Positions 18,120-26,451 of a stretch of 32,087 bases of DNA are shown in pieces. A program made the position numbers and the translations under genes. Location: the NCBI GenBank assembly GCA_022360695.1, contig JAKSCH010000485.1:1-32087 (forward strand), written 5' to 3'. Below the pieces are notes generated by a model. That model was not told the DNA's origin. It saw only the letters and a program-made list of their open reading frames with translations, and searched no databases. Source of the DNA: Gemmatimonadota bacterium (GTDB lineage Bacteria; Gemmatimonadota; Gemmatimonadetes; Palauibacterales; Palauibacteraceae). Every line of letters starts with the position of its first letter. Positions within the stretch are counted from its first letter, which is position 1.

Positions 18120-18712
18120 CCGGCACCGACATCGTCCTCGCCGTGCTCGCGGCGGGCGCGTCGACGCGGATGCCCGGGACTCCGAAGCTGCTCCTTCCGT
18201 TCCCGGACGAGCCGATCATCCGGCGCTCGGTGACCCACGCGCTCGAATCCGGCGTGCGACCCGTCGCGGTGGTCGTCGAGTCGGCGACCGGCCCGATCGC
18301 AGGGGCCCTCGAAGGCCTCTCGGTGACGATCCTCGAGAACCCCGACGCGGCGACCGGCGCCTCGACCTCGATCCGCGTGGCGGCGGGCTGGGCGCTCGCT
18401 CTCGGTTCCGCGCTCGTCGTGACCCTCGGCGACGAGCCGGGGATCGACCCACAGGTCGTCCGGCGCGTCGCCGACGCCTGGCGAGCCGATCCGCTTCGAT
18501 CGCTTCGGGCCCGATACGACGACCGCGTCGGTCACCCCGTCGTCCTGTCCGATCGCGCGCTTCGCGCCGCCTCGGACATCGCGGGCGACCGCGGGCTCGG
18601 GAGCCACCTCGACGGGCCCGACGATGGGGAGCTCGCCATCCCCGGCCCGGCCCCGATCGACGTGGACACGGAACCGGCCTATCGCGAAGCGTTGGCACGG
18701 CTCACGCACTAG
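18116..18712 (+). CDS. nucleotidyltransferase family protein, MobA/MocA-like (molybdopterin cytidylyl/guanylyltransferase-like)
   Basis: AVLAAGASTRMPGTPKLLLPFPDEPIIRRSVTHAL nucleotide-binding N-terminus; VTLGDEPGIDPQVVRRV; GHPVVLSDRALRAA. Fold needs residues upstream of the GTG at 18143; putative CTG start at 18116 overlaps the xdhC stop. Confidence 0.82.
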   Translation: MTGTDIVLAVLAAGASTRMPGTPKLLLPFPDEPIIRRSVTHALESGVRPVAVVVESATGPIAGALEGLSVTILENPDAATGASTSIRVAAGWALALGSALVVTLGDEPGIDPQVVRRVADAWRADPLRSLRARYDDRVGHPVVLSDRALRAASDIAGDRGLGSHLDGPDDGELAIPGPAPIDVDTEPAYREALARLTH

Positions 18713-18784
18713 CGCCCGGGGTTGGTCGCGCGTCGACACGGCGCCGCCCGTTTCCGCTACCCGAGTCGGTGGTCGTCCGCGTCG

Positions 18785-19681
18785 ATGTCGAAACGAGCTC
18801 TGTACACGGTCGCCATCCTGCTCGTATGGGCTTCGACCCTCGGCTGGCACGTCAAACGCCTGTATTTCCGCCCCGCCTCCGACCTCCTCGCCGAGGCCGC
18901 CCGGACGATACCGCCGGGAACGGCGTACTACGCGGTGTTTCGCGGCGAGCGACGGATCGGCTGGGCGCAGACCGACGTCGACACGCTCCCGAACGCGACC
19001 GGCTTCACGTTGAGCGACCGGTTCGTCCTCCGCGAGCCGTTGCTCCCGGGGTTCGAGCCGATGCGGTTCCAGGTCGACGCCACGCTCGGGCCGACCTTCA
19101 CGCTGCAAGATTTCCAGGTCGCGGCCGAGGGCGTGCCGGGAATTCGCCAGGTCCGGGGCGAAGTGCATGGCGACTCGGTGCTCGAGCTCGGCATCCGCGG
19201 CGACGGTCCGGCCCGGCACCAGGAGATCGTCCTGTCGGAGCCCATCGTCGTCGCCACCGCCTGGACGCTACGCTTCGCCGCGGAGCGCGAGGTGGAGCCG
19301 GGCGCCGAGTTCGAGCTCCCCATCTACGACCCGCTCACCGGAACGCACCGGACGATGCACATGACCGTGCTCGAGCGTCGCACGCGGACGTTCCCCGACA
19401 GCGTCACCGCCGTCGATGGCCGATGGATCACGGCGCGCGAAGACACCGTGGAGGCGTGGCACGTCGAGCACGACATGTCCGGCATCACGCTGCGGTCCTG
19501 GGTCGATGAAGATGGTCGGGTGTTCTCGGCCCAGGTGCCCGGCGAGATCCGCCTCGAGCGCACCGCCTTCGAGTTCGCCTACTTCGGGGAAGAAGTGCCG
19601 GAACGGGTGACCCTGCCCGCCGGACAGGCTCGAGCGGCCGACTCCGAGGACGAAGAAGAGGACGACGGAACCGACCGATGA
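18785..19681 (+). CDS. exported/membrane-anchored hypothetical protein, acidic C-terminus
   Basis: ATG at 18785 followed by N-terminal hydrophobic segment (ALYTVAILLVWASTLGWHVKRLY); 4-bp overlap with downstream ABC ATPase gene (ATGA). Confidence 0.72.
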   Translation: MSKRALYTVAILLVWASTLGWHVKRLYFRPASDLLAEAARTIPPGTAYYAVFRGERRIGWAQTDVDTLPNATGFTLSDRFVLREPLLPGFEPMRFQVDATLGPTFTLQDFQVAAEGVPGIRQVRGEVHGDSVLELGIRGDGPARHQEIVLSEPIVVATAWTLRFAAEREVEPGAEFELPIYDPLTGTHRTMHMTVLERRTRTFPDSVTAVDGRWITAREDTVEAWHVEHDMSGITLRSWVDEDGRVFSAQVPGEIRLERTAFEFAYFGEEVPERVTLPAGQARAADSEDEEEDDGTDR

Positions 19682-20436
19682 TTCGATTGGAAGGGCTGAC
19701 GAAGACGTATGGCTCGTTCACCGCCGTCGATGGTATCGATCTCGACGTGCCGAAGGGAGGTTTGTTCGGACTCCTCGGTCCGAACGGAGCGGGGAAGACC
19801 TCGAGCCTGCGCATGATCGCGGGGATCCTTCGGCCGGACGCCGGACGGGTTCTGGTCGACGGGTTCGACATCGTGGAGGATCCGTACCGCGCGAAGGCCC
19901 GGCTCGGCTACATACCGGACCGACCGTTCGTGTACGAGAAGCTCACCGGTCGCGAGCTCCTGAGATTCTGCGCAGCGCTCTACGGTCAGGAGGGCGAGGA
20001 GATCGAGGAGCGCATCCTGGAGCTGCTTCAGCTCTGGGATCTGGATCGCTGGGGCGACGAGCTGGTCGAGACCTACAGCCACGGGATGCGGCAGAAGCTG
20101 ATCATCTCGTCCGCGCTCGTGCACCGACCGCGCGCGCTCGTGATCGACGAGCCGATGGTGGGACTCGATCCGAAAGCGGCCAAGCTGCTCAAGGATCTGC
20201 TTCGCGCGTTCGCCGACAGCGGCGGTACCGCGCTCATCTCCACCCACACCTTGGAGTTCGCCGAAGCACTCTGCGACCGGCTCGCGGTGATCAACGAGGG
20301 TCGGATCGTGGCCTACGGCACGATGGATGAGCTCCGAGCGTCCGCCGAGTCGGACGACCGGGGGCTCGAGGAGATCTTCCTGCGGCTCACCGGGGGTGAG
20401 TCCCAGGCCGAGCTCCTGCGCGTTCTGGCGGGGTGA
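19678..20436 (+). CDS. ABC transporter ATP-binding protein
   Basis: Walker A GPNGAGKTSSLRMI, signature-region YSHGMRQKLIISSALVHRPRALVIDEPMVGLDP, H-loop STHTLEFAEALCDR. Confidence 0.95.
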   Translation: MIRLEGLTKTYGSFTAVDGIDLDVPKGGLFGLLGPNGAGKTSSLRMIAGILRPDAGRVLVDGFDIVEDPYRAKARLGYIPDRPFVYEKLTGRELLRFCAALYGQEGEEIEERILELLQLWDLDRWGDELVETYSHGMRQKLIISSALVHRPRALVIDEPMVGLDPKAAKLLKDLLRAFADSGGTALISTHTLEFAEALCDRLAVINEGRIVAYGTMDELRASAESDDRGLEEIFLRLTGGESQAELLRVLAG

Positions 20437-20443
20437 GGAACCG

Positions 20444-22177
20444 GTGAGCGTCGACGCCCGCTCGTTCGCCGCCCCCGATCCGATCCCGGCGGGTCGGGCG
20501 ATCCTCGTCCTTCTGCGGCCAAAGCTGCTGAGCGCGCTGGGTCGAAGCGCGAAAGGACGCACGATCGGATCGCGGATCCCGCTGCTCGCGGGGTCGGCGC
20601 TGCTCGCCTTCGTGTTTCTGTTCATCGTCGGCACCCGGCTTCTCTCGGCCCTGCGCGAGGTGCCCGACGTGGGGCCGCTCCTCGCCTCGAAGCTCCTGGG
20701 GCTCGCGCTGCTGCTGTTTCTCGGCATCCTCCTGCTCTCGAACCTCATCGCGGCGCTGTCGTCGTTCTTTCTGGCCAAGGATCTGGGACTCGTCCACGAG
20801 GCACCCGTCGATTGGCTCGGCGTGTACGGGGCGCGACTGCTCGAAACGCTGGGGAGCTCATCGTGGATGGTGCTCCTCATGCTCGCACCGGTCGTGGCGG
20901 TCTATCAGTCGGTGTACGGCGGGGACGCCTTCTTCTATCTCATCGCCGTCGTCACGCTGGTTCCATATCTGATCATCCCCGCGGCGATCGGGAGCGCGAT
21001 CACGCTCGTGCTCGTCCGCGTGTTCCCGGCGCGGCGCACGCGCGACATCCTCGCTTTCGTATCGGTGATCGCCGGCGCGCTGTTGGTCGTCGGGTTACGG
21101 GTGCTCCGTCCCGAGCGGCTCGTGAATCCGGAAGGGTTCCGTAACCTCGTAGACTTCCTGGCGCTGCTACGCGGGCCATCGTCGCTGTGGTTGCCATCGG
21201 AGTGGTTGGCGCAATCGCTGACGGGCTACCTGGACGGCGCGTTCGATCCGTTCTGGCTTTGGTTGTCGTGGTCTACGGCCGCGGCGCTGGTCGCGCTCGG
21301 GGCCGGGCTCCACCGGTGGTTGTACGAGCAGTGCTACACGCGAGCGCAGGAGGGGACGGAATCGGGACAGCGCGGCGATCGACTATGGCGTCTGTTCGGC
21401 GCGATGCTCCGGCCGCTGGGACTCGCGCGGCGTGAGCTCGTGCTCAAAGACGCGCGCATCTTCTTCCGCGACGCGACACAGTGGTCGCAGCTTCTCGTGC
21501 TCGGGGTCCTGTTGTTCGTGTACGTCTACAACATCCGCGTGCTCCCCGTGCAGACGAGCGAGACGCTGAGTCGCTTTCTGGTCGCGATGGTCGTGTTTCT
21601 GAACCTCGCGCTCGCCGGATTCATCCTCGCGGCCGTCGCCGCCCGGTTCGTCTTTCCGGCCTACAGCCTGGAAGGGCGTACCCTATGGCTGCTTCGGTCC
21701 TCTCCACTCGATCCGGCGACATTCGTGTGGTCGAAGTACTGGTCGGGCGCGGTCCCGATCCTCGTGCTCGCGCTCGCGCTGACCGTGCTGACCAACTGGA
21801 TCCTCGGCGTGGCGCCGATGGTCATGACGCTGTCGGTGGTGAGCATCATCGCGCTCACGTTGGCGTTGGTCGCCCAGGCCCTGGCGTGGGGCGTCACGAT
21901 GCCTCGTTTCGAGACGGCGAACGCGGCGCAGATCCCGACATCGCTCGGTGGGATGCTGTTCATGCTCACCTCCCTGTTGAGCCTGGCCGCCGTGATCGCG
22001 GGTCAGTTCTGGGCGATGCGGGGCTACGTATACAGCGGCTTGCCGTGGCGCGAGACGCGCGACCCGACGGGTATCGAGCTTCTGTCGGCGTTCGCGATCA
22101 CCATCACCGTGACGGCGGTGGCGGGCTTCTTCCCATACCGGATCGCGCGTCGGCGCGTGGCGCGGGGGGCGGGCTAG
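20444..22177 (+). CDS. ABC-2-type transporter permease, multi-pass membrane protein
   Basis: GTG at 20444, 7 bp after the ATPase stop; numerous hydrophobic segments; follows cognate ATPase. Confidence 0.85.
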   Translation: MSVDARSFAAPDPIPAGRAILVLLRPKLLSALGRSAKGRTIGSRIPLLAGSALLAFVFLFIVGTRLLSALREVPDVGPLLASKLLGLALLLFLGILLLSNLIAALSSFFLAKDLGLVHEAPVDWLGVYGARLLETLGSSSWMVLLMLAPVVAVYQSVYGGDAFFYLIAVVTLVPYLIIPAAIGSAITLVLVRVFPARRTRDILAFVSVIAGALLVVGLRVLRPERLVNPEGFRNLVDFLALLRGPSSLWLPSEWLAQSLTGYLDGAFDPFWLWLSWSTAAALVALGAGLHRWLYEQCYTRAQEGTESGQRGDRLWRLFGAMLRPLGLARRELVLKDARIFFRDATQWSQLLVLGVLLFVYVYNIRVLPVQTSETLSRFLVAMVVFLNLALAGFILAAVAARFVFPAYSLEGRTLWLLRSSPLDPATFVWSKYWSGAVPILVLALALTVLTNWILGVAPMVMTLSVVSIIALTLALVAQALAWGVTMPRFETANAAQIPTSLGGMLFMLTSLLSLAAVIAGQFWAMRGYVYSGLPWRETRDPTGIELLSAFAITITVTAVAGFFPYRIARRRVARGAG

Positions 22178-22258
22178 GTGCGGCGGCCGTCGCCGAACGG
22201 AGCGCGGACGACGCGACCGTGGCTTGCGTGACCGCGTCTTCTCGGTTTGTCGCAGAGA

Positions 22259-22275
22259 GGCTCGCGCGCCGAGCC
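22259..22275. terminator. hairpin in a convergent intergenic gap (possible transcription end, no U-tract)
   Basis: GGCTCG-CGCGC-CGAGCC, 6-bp perfect stem, immediately beyond the stop of the minus-strand gene at 22278 and 82 bp after the permease stop. Confidence 0.3.
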
Positions 22276-22277
22276 GT

Positions 22278-23081
22278 CTAACCGTCGGTGTGGTAGGTGG
22301 TGAGCCGACGCCGCGCGTCGGAGATCTCCTCGTCGGAGAAGATCCCCTGCTCCTGCGCGACCAGAAGCTCCTGAACTTCCGCTTCCGAGAGCAGATCGAG
22401 CTGGACCGCCACATCTCCAAACCGGAGACGCGGATAGCGCCGCTGTTCGATCAGGATCCGCTCCACATCGGGCGGTTCGAGCAATCTACGGATGATGGCG
22501 ACCGTCCCGAGTGCAAAACGCCGAGGCACGGGCATCTTGCCGGGATCCGTTTCGACGTCCTGTAGGTCGGCGACCAGGGGCGATTCGTCCTTCGGGTCGG
22601 TGTCTCCGGCCGTCGCCTCGCCTACGGCGCCATCGGCCGTGTCCGACGCGTACGGCGGGAGGAACGAAATCTCTTGATCGTCCCCTTCGAGCCCCGCGGC
22701 GAACTCGTGGTAGGAGCGCGATCCCCGCTCGGGGTCGCGACCGTTCTCGCCGTCCGACCCCGAACCGTCCGAGTCGTCGTCCTTTCCCGAAGGGGAGGCG
22801 GGCGATAGAGCGTCGCGGCCACCGAACCCACGTACCATGAGGGGTTTCGCCAGCTCGGCTCCGAGCGACACGGCGTCGAAGCCGGATCCCGCGAAGGCCT
22901 CGGAGCCCGTCGAGAGGCCGCGCGAACGGGCGCTGGCCACGGCCGCGAGAGCCGCCGCGGCCAGGGCCACGAGGGGGGCGGACGCGACGGCACCGACGAG
23001 CGTGACGCCCGCGGCGACCGGCAACACCCACTCCGATTTTCGGGTCCCGCTCATCTTCCGTGGATCCGCGTTTGCCCCCAC
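22278..23081 (-). CDS. hypothetical membrane protein with C-terminal GspE/MshEN-like helical domain
   Basis: N-terminal hydrophobic segments, long Asp/Ser/Gly-rich linker, C-terminal LLEPPDVERILIEQRRYPRLRFGDVAVQLDLLSEAEVQELLVAQEQ pattern. Start could instead be ATG at 23054. Confidence 0.65.
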   Translation of the reverse strand: MGANADPRKMSGTRKSEWVLPVAAGVTLVGAVASAPLVALAAAALAAVASARSRGLSTGSEAFAGSGFDAVSLGAELAKPLMVRGFGGRDALSPASPSGKDDDSDGSGSDGENGRDPERGSRSYHEFAAGLEGDDQEISFLPPYASDTADGAVGEATAGDTDPKDESPLVADLQDVETDPGKMPVPRRFALGTVAIIRRLLEPPDVERILIEQRRYPRLRFGDVAVQLDLLSEAEVQELLVAQEQGIFSDEEISDARRRLTTYHTDG

Positions 23082-23226
23082 TGCCGGCGAGGGACGCCAA
23101 CCCCGAGAAAGTCCGGTCTTCTCCGATGTTCTTCGGGCGGCAAGTACCAGACCATGCGCGGCCGCTGACCTCGAGACCGCGCATCTTTCCTTCTGACAAA
23201 CGGTTAGCGCGGCGTCCGGGTCCCGC

Positions 23227-24345
23227 TCAGAGGCGCGTTTCGGGACCCCTCGAACGCTGGATCTTCCAACGATCGACCACGTCCGCCCCCCGGACGACGG
23301 TGAAATGGTCGAATTGGGCCACGGTGAGACAGGCGTGGTTGGGGAGGATCCGGAGCTTCTCGCCGACGGAGCGGGGCGCCGAGATCCTTCCGTGCTCCTG
23401 GCTCACGGAAGTCACGCGGCTCTCGGACAACGATCGGCCCTCGAGGTCCGCGTACAGCCGACCGAAATGCGACGGCTCGTCGAGGCCGACGTCCTTCGAC
23501 AGCGTGAGGGCGCCGCAATCCGCGACGCAGTCGTTTCGCCCGACCGGTGCCGAGACGACGGTCGAGAGCACGCTCACGGCGCAGCGATCGAGCTCGCATG
23601 CGCCGAGCCGGAGCTGGGTATAGTCGTAGACGGCGTAGTTGCCCGGTCTCGCCTCGTCGATCCCGCTCAGGTCTTCCACGAGCGACATACCGGGGGTGGA
23701 GCCCACCGAGAGCGTCCCGGGGTCGATCCCGCGGGCATGGATCCGCTCGCCGACCTCGACCATCGCTCGCCGCTCCTCCTCGGCGATCGCGAGGATCTCG
23801 TCGGCGTCCGCCGCGTGGTACGTATGACCGGCGTGCGTGAAGCACCCGCGGAGGCGCAGCGCGGGGTGCGCATCGAGTCGCTCCGCCAGCGAGAGGAGCT
23901 CATCGGCTCGGGCTGGCACGCCCGTCCGCCCGTACCCGGAGTCCACCTCGAGCCAGACCGAGAGCGGGGCTCCCTCCCGCGCCAGAGCGTCGACCGCGGT
24001 CGCCGAGTCGACCGCGATCCCGAGCTCGATGTCTCGAGCCAGCTCGACGACCTCGGGAATCCGGGACGGGCTCACCGGAAACGCCCAGAGCAGGTCCGTG
24101 AAGCCCGCCGCCGAGAAGGCCCGGGCTTCCTCGAGCGTCGAGACCGTGAACGCGGCGGCGCCCGCGGATCGCTGCAACCGGGCTACGTCGAGGCATTTGT
24201 GTGTCTTGAGGTGGGGGCGCAGACGCACGCCGAGACGGTCGGCCCGATCCTGCATCGCCCGGATGTTGACCTCCAGGGCGTCGAGATCGAGGAGGAGGGC
24301 CGGGGTCGGGAGGTCTTCCAGCGCGTCGATACGGTCGAAGTTCAC
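23227..24345 (-). CDS. D-threonine aldolase / D-serine dehydratase-like PLP enzyme (alanine racemase N-terminal fold)
   Basis: PTPALLLDLDALEVNI...LRPHLKTHK (PLP lysine), C-terminal ILPNHACLTVAQFD (HxC metal site). Confidence 0.9.
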   Translation of the reverse strand: MNFDRIDALEDLPTPALLLDLDALEVNIRAMQDRADRLGVRLRPHLKTHKCLDVARLQRSAGAAAFTVSTLEEARAFSAAGFTDLLWAFPVSPSRIPEVVELARDIELGIAVDSATAVDALAREGAPLSVWLEVDSGYGRTGVPARADELLSLAERLDAHPALRLRGCFTHAGHTYHAADADEILAIAEEERRAMVEVGERIHARGIDPGTLSVGSTPGMSLVEDLSGIDEARPGNYAVYDYTQLRLGACELDRCAVSVLSTVVSAPVGRNDCVADCGALTLSKDVGLDEPSHFGRLYADLEGRSLSESRVTSVSQEHGRISAPRSVGEKLRILPNHACLTVAQFDHFTVVRGADVVDRWKIQRSRGPETRL

Positions 24346-24389
24346 GGGGCCAAGGTAGTCGTGGCCAGGGGCTTCCGCTAAAATTGGAC

Positions 24390-24416
24390 GGTGGAGTGAC
24401 CCCAAGCCCCTAGAGG
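24390..24416 (+). repeat. left arm of two-block inverted repeat flanking the sigma/anti-sigma module
   Basis: GGTGGAGTGACCCC (24390-24403) and CCCCTAGAGG (24407-24416) are reverse complements of 26401-26414 and 26370-26379. Confidence 0.6.
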
Positions 24417-24423
24417 TCGTCTT

Positions 24424-25020
24424 ATTCGCGAAGAAGAGATCCCCCGGATCGGCCCGGAAGGCCGCGTCCGGAGCGATGAACCGGACGATGCGGACATAGT
24501 CCGCGCCGTTCTCGCCGGCGACCAGGAGGCTTATGCGGTCCTCGTGCGGCGGTACAAGGACGTTTTGTACCGGTACGCCGAGCGGATGACCGGCAGGCCC
24601 GACGACGCGGCGGACGTGGTCCAGCAGGCGTTCATCAAGGGGTTTCGGAGCCTAGATCGCTGCCGCGATCCGGAGCGCGTAGGGGGCTGGCTGTTCAGGA
24701 TCGCGGTGAACCTGTGCAAAGACCAGCTCAAGGGTCGCGCGAAGCGCGAGGTGTCGTTGGATGCGGTGGGACCCATTCGCGCGACGCGGGGTCTTCCCGA
24801 GGAAGGGGCGGAACGTGCGGAGGTTCGAGAGGAGATCTACCGGGCCCTCCAGTCGCTGAGCGATGAGCAGCGCGAAGCGTTCGTGCTCAAGCACGTGGAG
24901 GGTTGGTCATACGAGGAGATGGCGGAGAAGATGAACGTCTCCGTCTCGGCGTTGAAGATGCGTGTCCACCGGGCGCGCGATCAGTTGCAGGCGTTGTTAG
25001 CGAGTTATCGCCATGAATAA
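24424..25020 (+). CDS. ECF RNA polymerase sigma factor (start codon uncertain)
   Basis: Homology begins upstream of the first canonical start (GTG 24544): DEPDDADIVRAVLAGDQEAYAVLVRRYKDVLYRYAERMTGRPDDAADVVQQAFIKGF; region 4 LSDEQREAFVLKHVEGWSYEEMAEKMNVSVSALKMRVHRARDQL. Only ATT 24424 or ATA available between the upstream in-frame TGA and the conserved region. Confidence 0.88.
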   Translation: MREEEIPRIGPEGRVRSDEPDDADIVRAVLAGDQEAYAVLVRRYKDVLYRYAERMTGRPDDAADVVQQAFIKGFRSLDRCRDPERVGGWLFRIAVNLCKDQLKGRAKREVSLDAVGPIRATRGLPEEGAERAEVREEIYRALQSLSDEQREAFVLKHVEGWSYEEMAEKMNVSVSALKMRVHRARDQLQALLASYRHE

Positions 25021-25657
25021 GGAACTGAACAGATACCTGGACGGGGAGCTCGAGCCGAACGAGCTCTCGGCCGAGCTCAAGGGCGAGGCGGAGGCGTGGG
25101 ATGCGTTCCTGACGGATGTCCGCGAGTCCGGCGCGTCCGAGGCGCCGGTCGGGCTCGAGTCGATGGTCATGGACTCGGTCCGGGCCGAGCGGAAGGCGCC
25201 GTGGTCACGGCTGATCGACTGGTGGGTGAACCCGCAGTCGCTTCGGATTCGACCGCTCATCGGCCTCGCCGCCGCGGCGGCGATCGCGACGTTCTTCCTG
25301 CTGCCGAACGACGCGGTCCTCCCGGCTGAGCCGGCCGGCGCCGCCACCGCGCTGGTCGGCGAGGAAGCGGTGTATGTCCAGTTCGTGCTGGAGGCGCCCG
25401 AGGCGCAGTCGGTCGCGGTGGCAGGCGACTTCAACGACTGGTCGCCGGACATCGGGCTCGCGGATCCGGACGGCGATGGGATCTGGGCCGGTCGGGTGAG
25501 GTTGGCTCCGGGCGTCCACAAGTACATGTTCCTCGTAGACGGGCAGCAGTGGGTGACCGACCCGCTCGCCGAGCGATACACGGAAGACGGGTTCGGCAAT
25601 CGGAACGCCGTCATCGCCATCACCGGTGGAGCCGGAGCGGGCTCGCTCGCTCCCTAG
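25013..25657 (+). CDS. putative membrane anti-sigma factor with extracytoplasmic AMPK/CBM48-like glycogen-binding (isoamylase early-set) domain
   Basis: 8-bp overlap with sigma gene; N-terminal MNKELNRYLDGELEPNE (anti-sigma-like), TM segment PLIGLAAAAAIATFFLL, then VYVQFVLEAPEAQSVAVAGDFNDWSPD...WAGRVRLAPGVHKYMFLVDGQQWVTDPLAERYTEDGFGNRNAVI. Confidence 0.85.
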   Translation: MNKELNRYLDGELEPNELSAELKGEAEAWDAFLTDVRESGASEAPVGLESMVMDSVRAERKAPWSRLIDWWVNPQSLRIRPLIGLAAAAAIATFFLLPNDAVLPAEPAGAATALVGEEAVYVQFVLEAPEAQSVAVAGDFNDWSPDIGLADPDGDGIWAGRVRLAPGVHKYMFLVDGQQWVTDPLAERYTEDGFGNRNAVIAITGGAGAGSLAP

Positions 25658-25686
25658 GCGTTGACGTCGGAGTTCGGAGTAGGGAC

Positions 25687-26376
25687 ATGGTTCGCCGAGG
25701 ATTCTTCACCGCATCGATCGTCGCCCTGGGGCTTTCGTCGACGGCGCTCGCCGCTCAGACGGACGACCTGGCGCGCGTGCGCGCCGCGTACGGGGAGGTC
25801 GACGCCGCGCGGATCGCGGCGGTCATCCAGCGCGGCGTCGACAACGAGCTGCCTCGCCGGTTGCTGGTCGAAAAGGCGCTCGAAGGGACGGCGAAACGGA
25901 TGCCCGCCGACGCCGTGCTCGCCGCGGTGACCACCCTCGAGCGTGAGCTACGCGCCGCCGCGACGGTCGTGTGGCCGGATCAAGACGCCGAGACGCTCGA
26001 GAAGACGGCCGACGCGCTGCGTCACGGTATCGATCGCGCGTTGCTCGTCGAGCTTCACCGGGAACGGCCGGAGGAGTTCCCCATGATGATCGTCGCCATC
26101 GAGGATCTCATCCATGTCGGGGTCGATCCGGATGTCGCGGAGGACATGGTGCGCGCCGCCGCCACGAGCGGCTTGAGCGGCCACGAGACGCTCGGGCTGC
26201 CTGCGACCGTACGCCGACTCGTGCGCGAAGGGAGCACGCCTCGCGACGCCGCCAGCTCGGTGCGCGCCGGTATCCGCCCCGGCGGAACCGACGTCCCGCC
26301 GAGCGTGGACGAGCGTTTCCGCGACGTCCCCTCCACCGCCGGGGGGCGGGGACGAAGCATCCCTCCCATCCTCTAG
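25687..26376 (+). CDS. exported hypothetical protein
   Basis: Signal peptide (FFTASIVALGLSSTALAAQT), Ala-rich helical body; follows the anti-sigma gene on the same strand by ~30 bp. Confidence 0.75.
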   Translation: MVRRGFFTASIVALGLSSTALAAQTDDLARVRAAYGEVDAARIAAVIQRGVDNELPRRLLVEKALEGTAKRMPADAVLAAVTTLERELRAAATVVWPDQDAETLEKTADALRHGIDRALLVELHRERPEEFPMMIVAIEDLIHVGVDPDVAEDMVRAAATSGLSGHETLGLPATVRRLVREGSTPRDAASSVRAGIRPGGTDVPPSVDERFRDVPSTAGGRGRSIPPIL

Positions 26377-26414
26377 GGGCCCCGCACTCGACTGGTTCCC
26401 GGGGTCACTCCACC
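26370..26414 (-). repeat. right arm of two-block inverted repeat flanking the sigma/anti-sigma module
   Basis: CCTCTAGGGG (26370-26379) and GGGGTCACTCCACC (26401-26414), complementary to the left arm in the correct inverted order, with a 21-nt spacer versus 3 nt on the left. Confidence 0.6.
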
Positions 26415-26416
26415 CC

Positions 26417-26422
26417 TATACT
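26417..26422 (+). promoter_or_regulatory. possible -10 element (TATACT) upstream of the KAS III gene
   Basis: TATACT 30 bp before the TTG start of the 26452 CDS, directly after the right inverted-repeat arm; -35 box poor. Confidence 0.3.
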
Positions 26423-26451
26423 CTCGCTCGCCACGAGGGGAGGAGGGGGCC

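Noticed and set aside
17315-19219. 634-aa minus-strand ORF
   Set aside because: Antisense to xdhC, mocA and the 18785 gene; shadow ORF.
24390-26414. Reading the inverted blocks as transposon terminal repeats
   Set aside because: No transposase, no target-site duplication, arms have unequal internal spacing, and genes inside are regulatory; kept only as an inverted repeat of unknown role.
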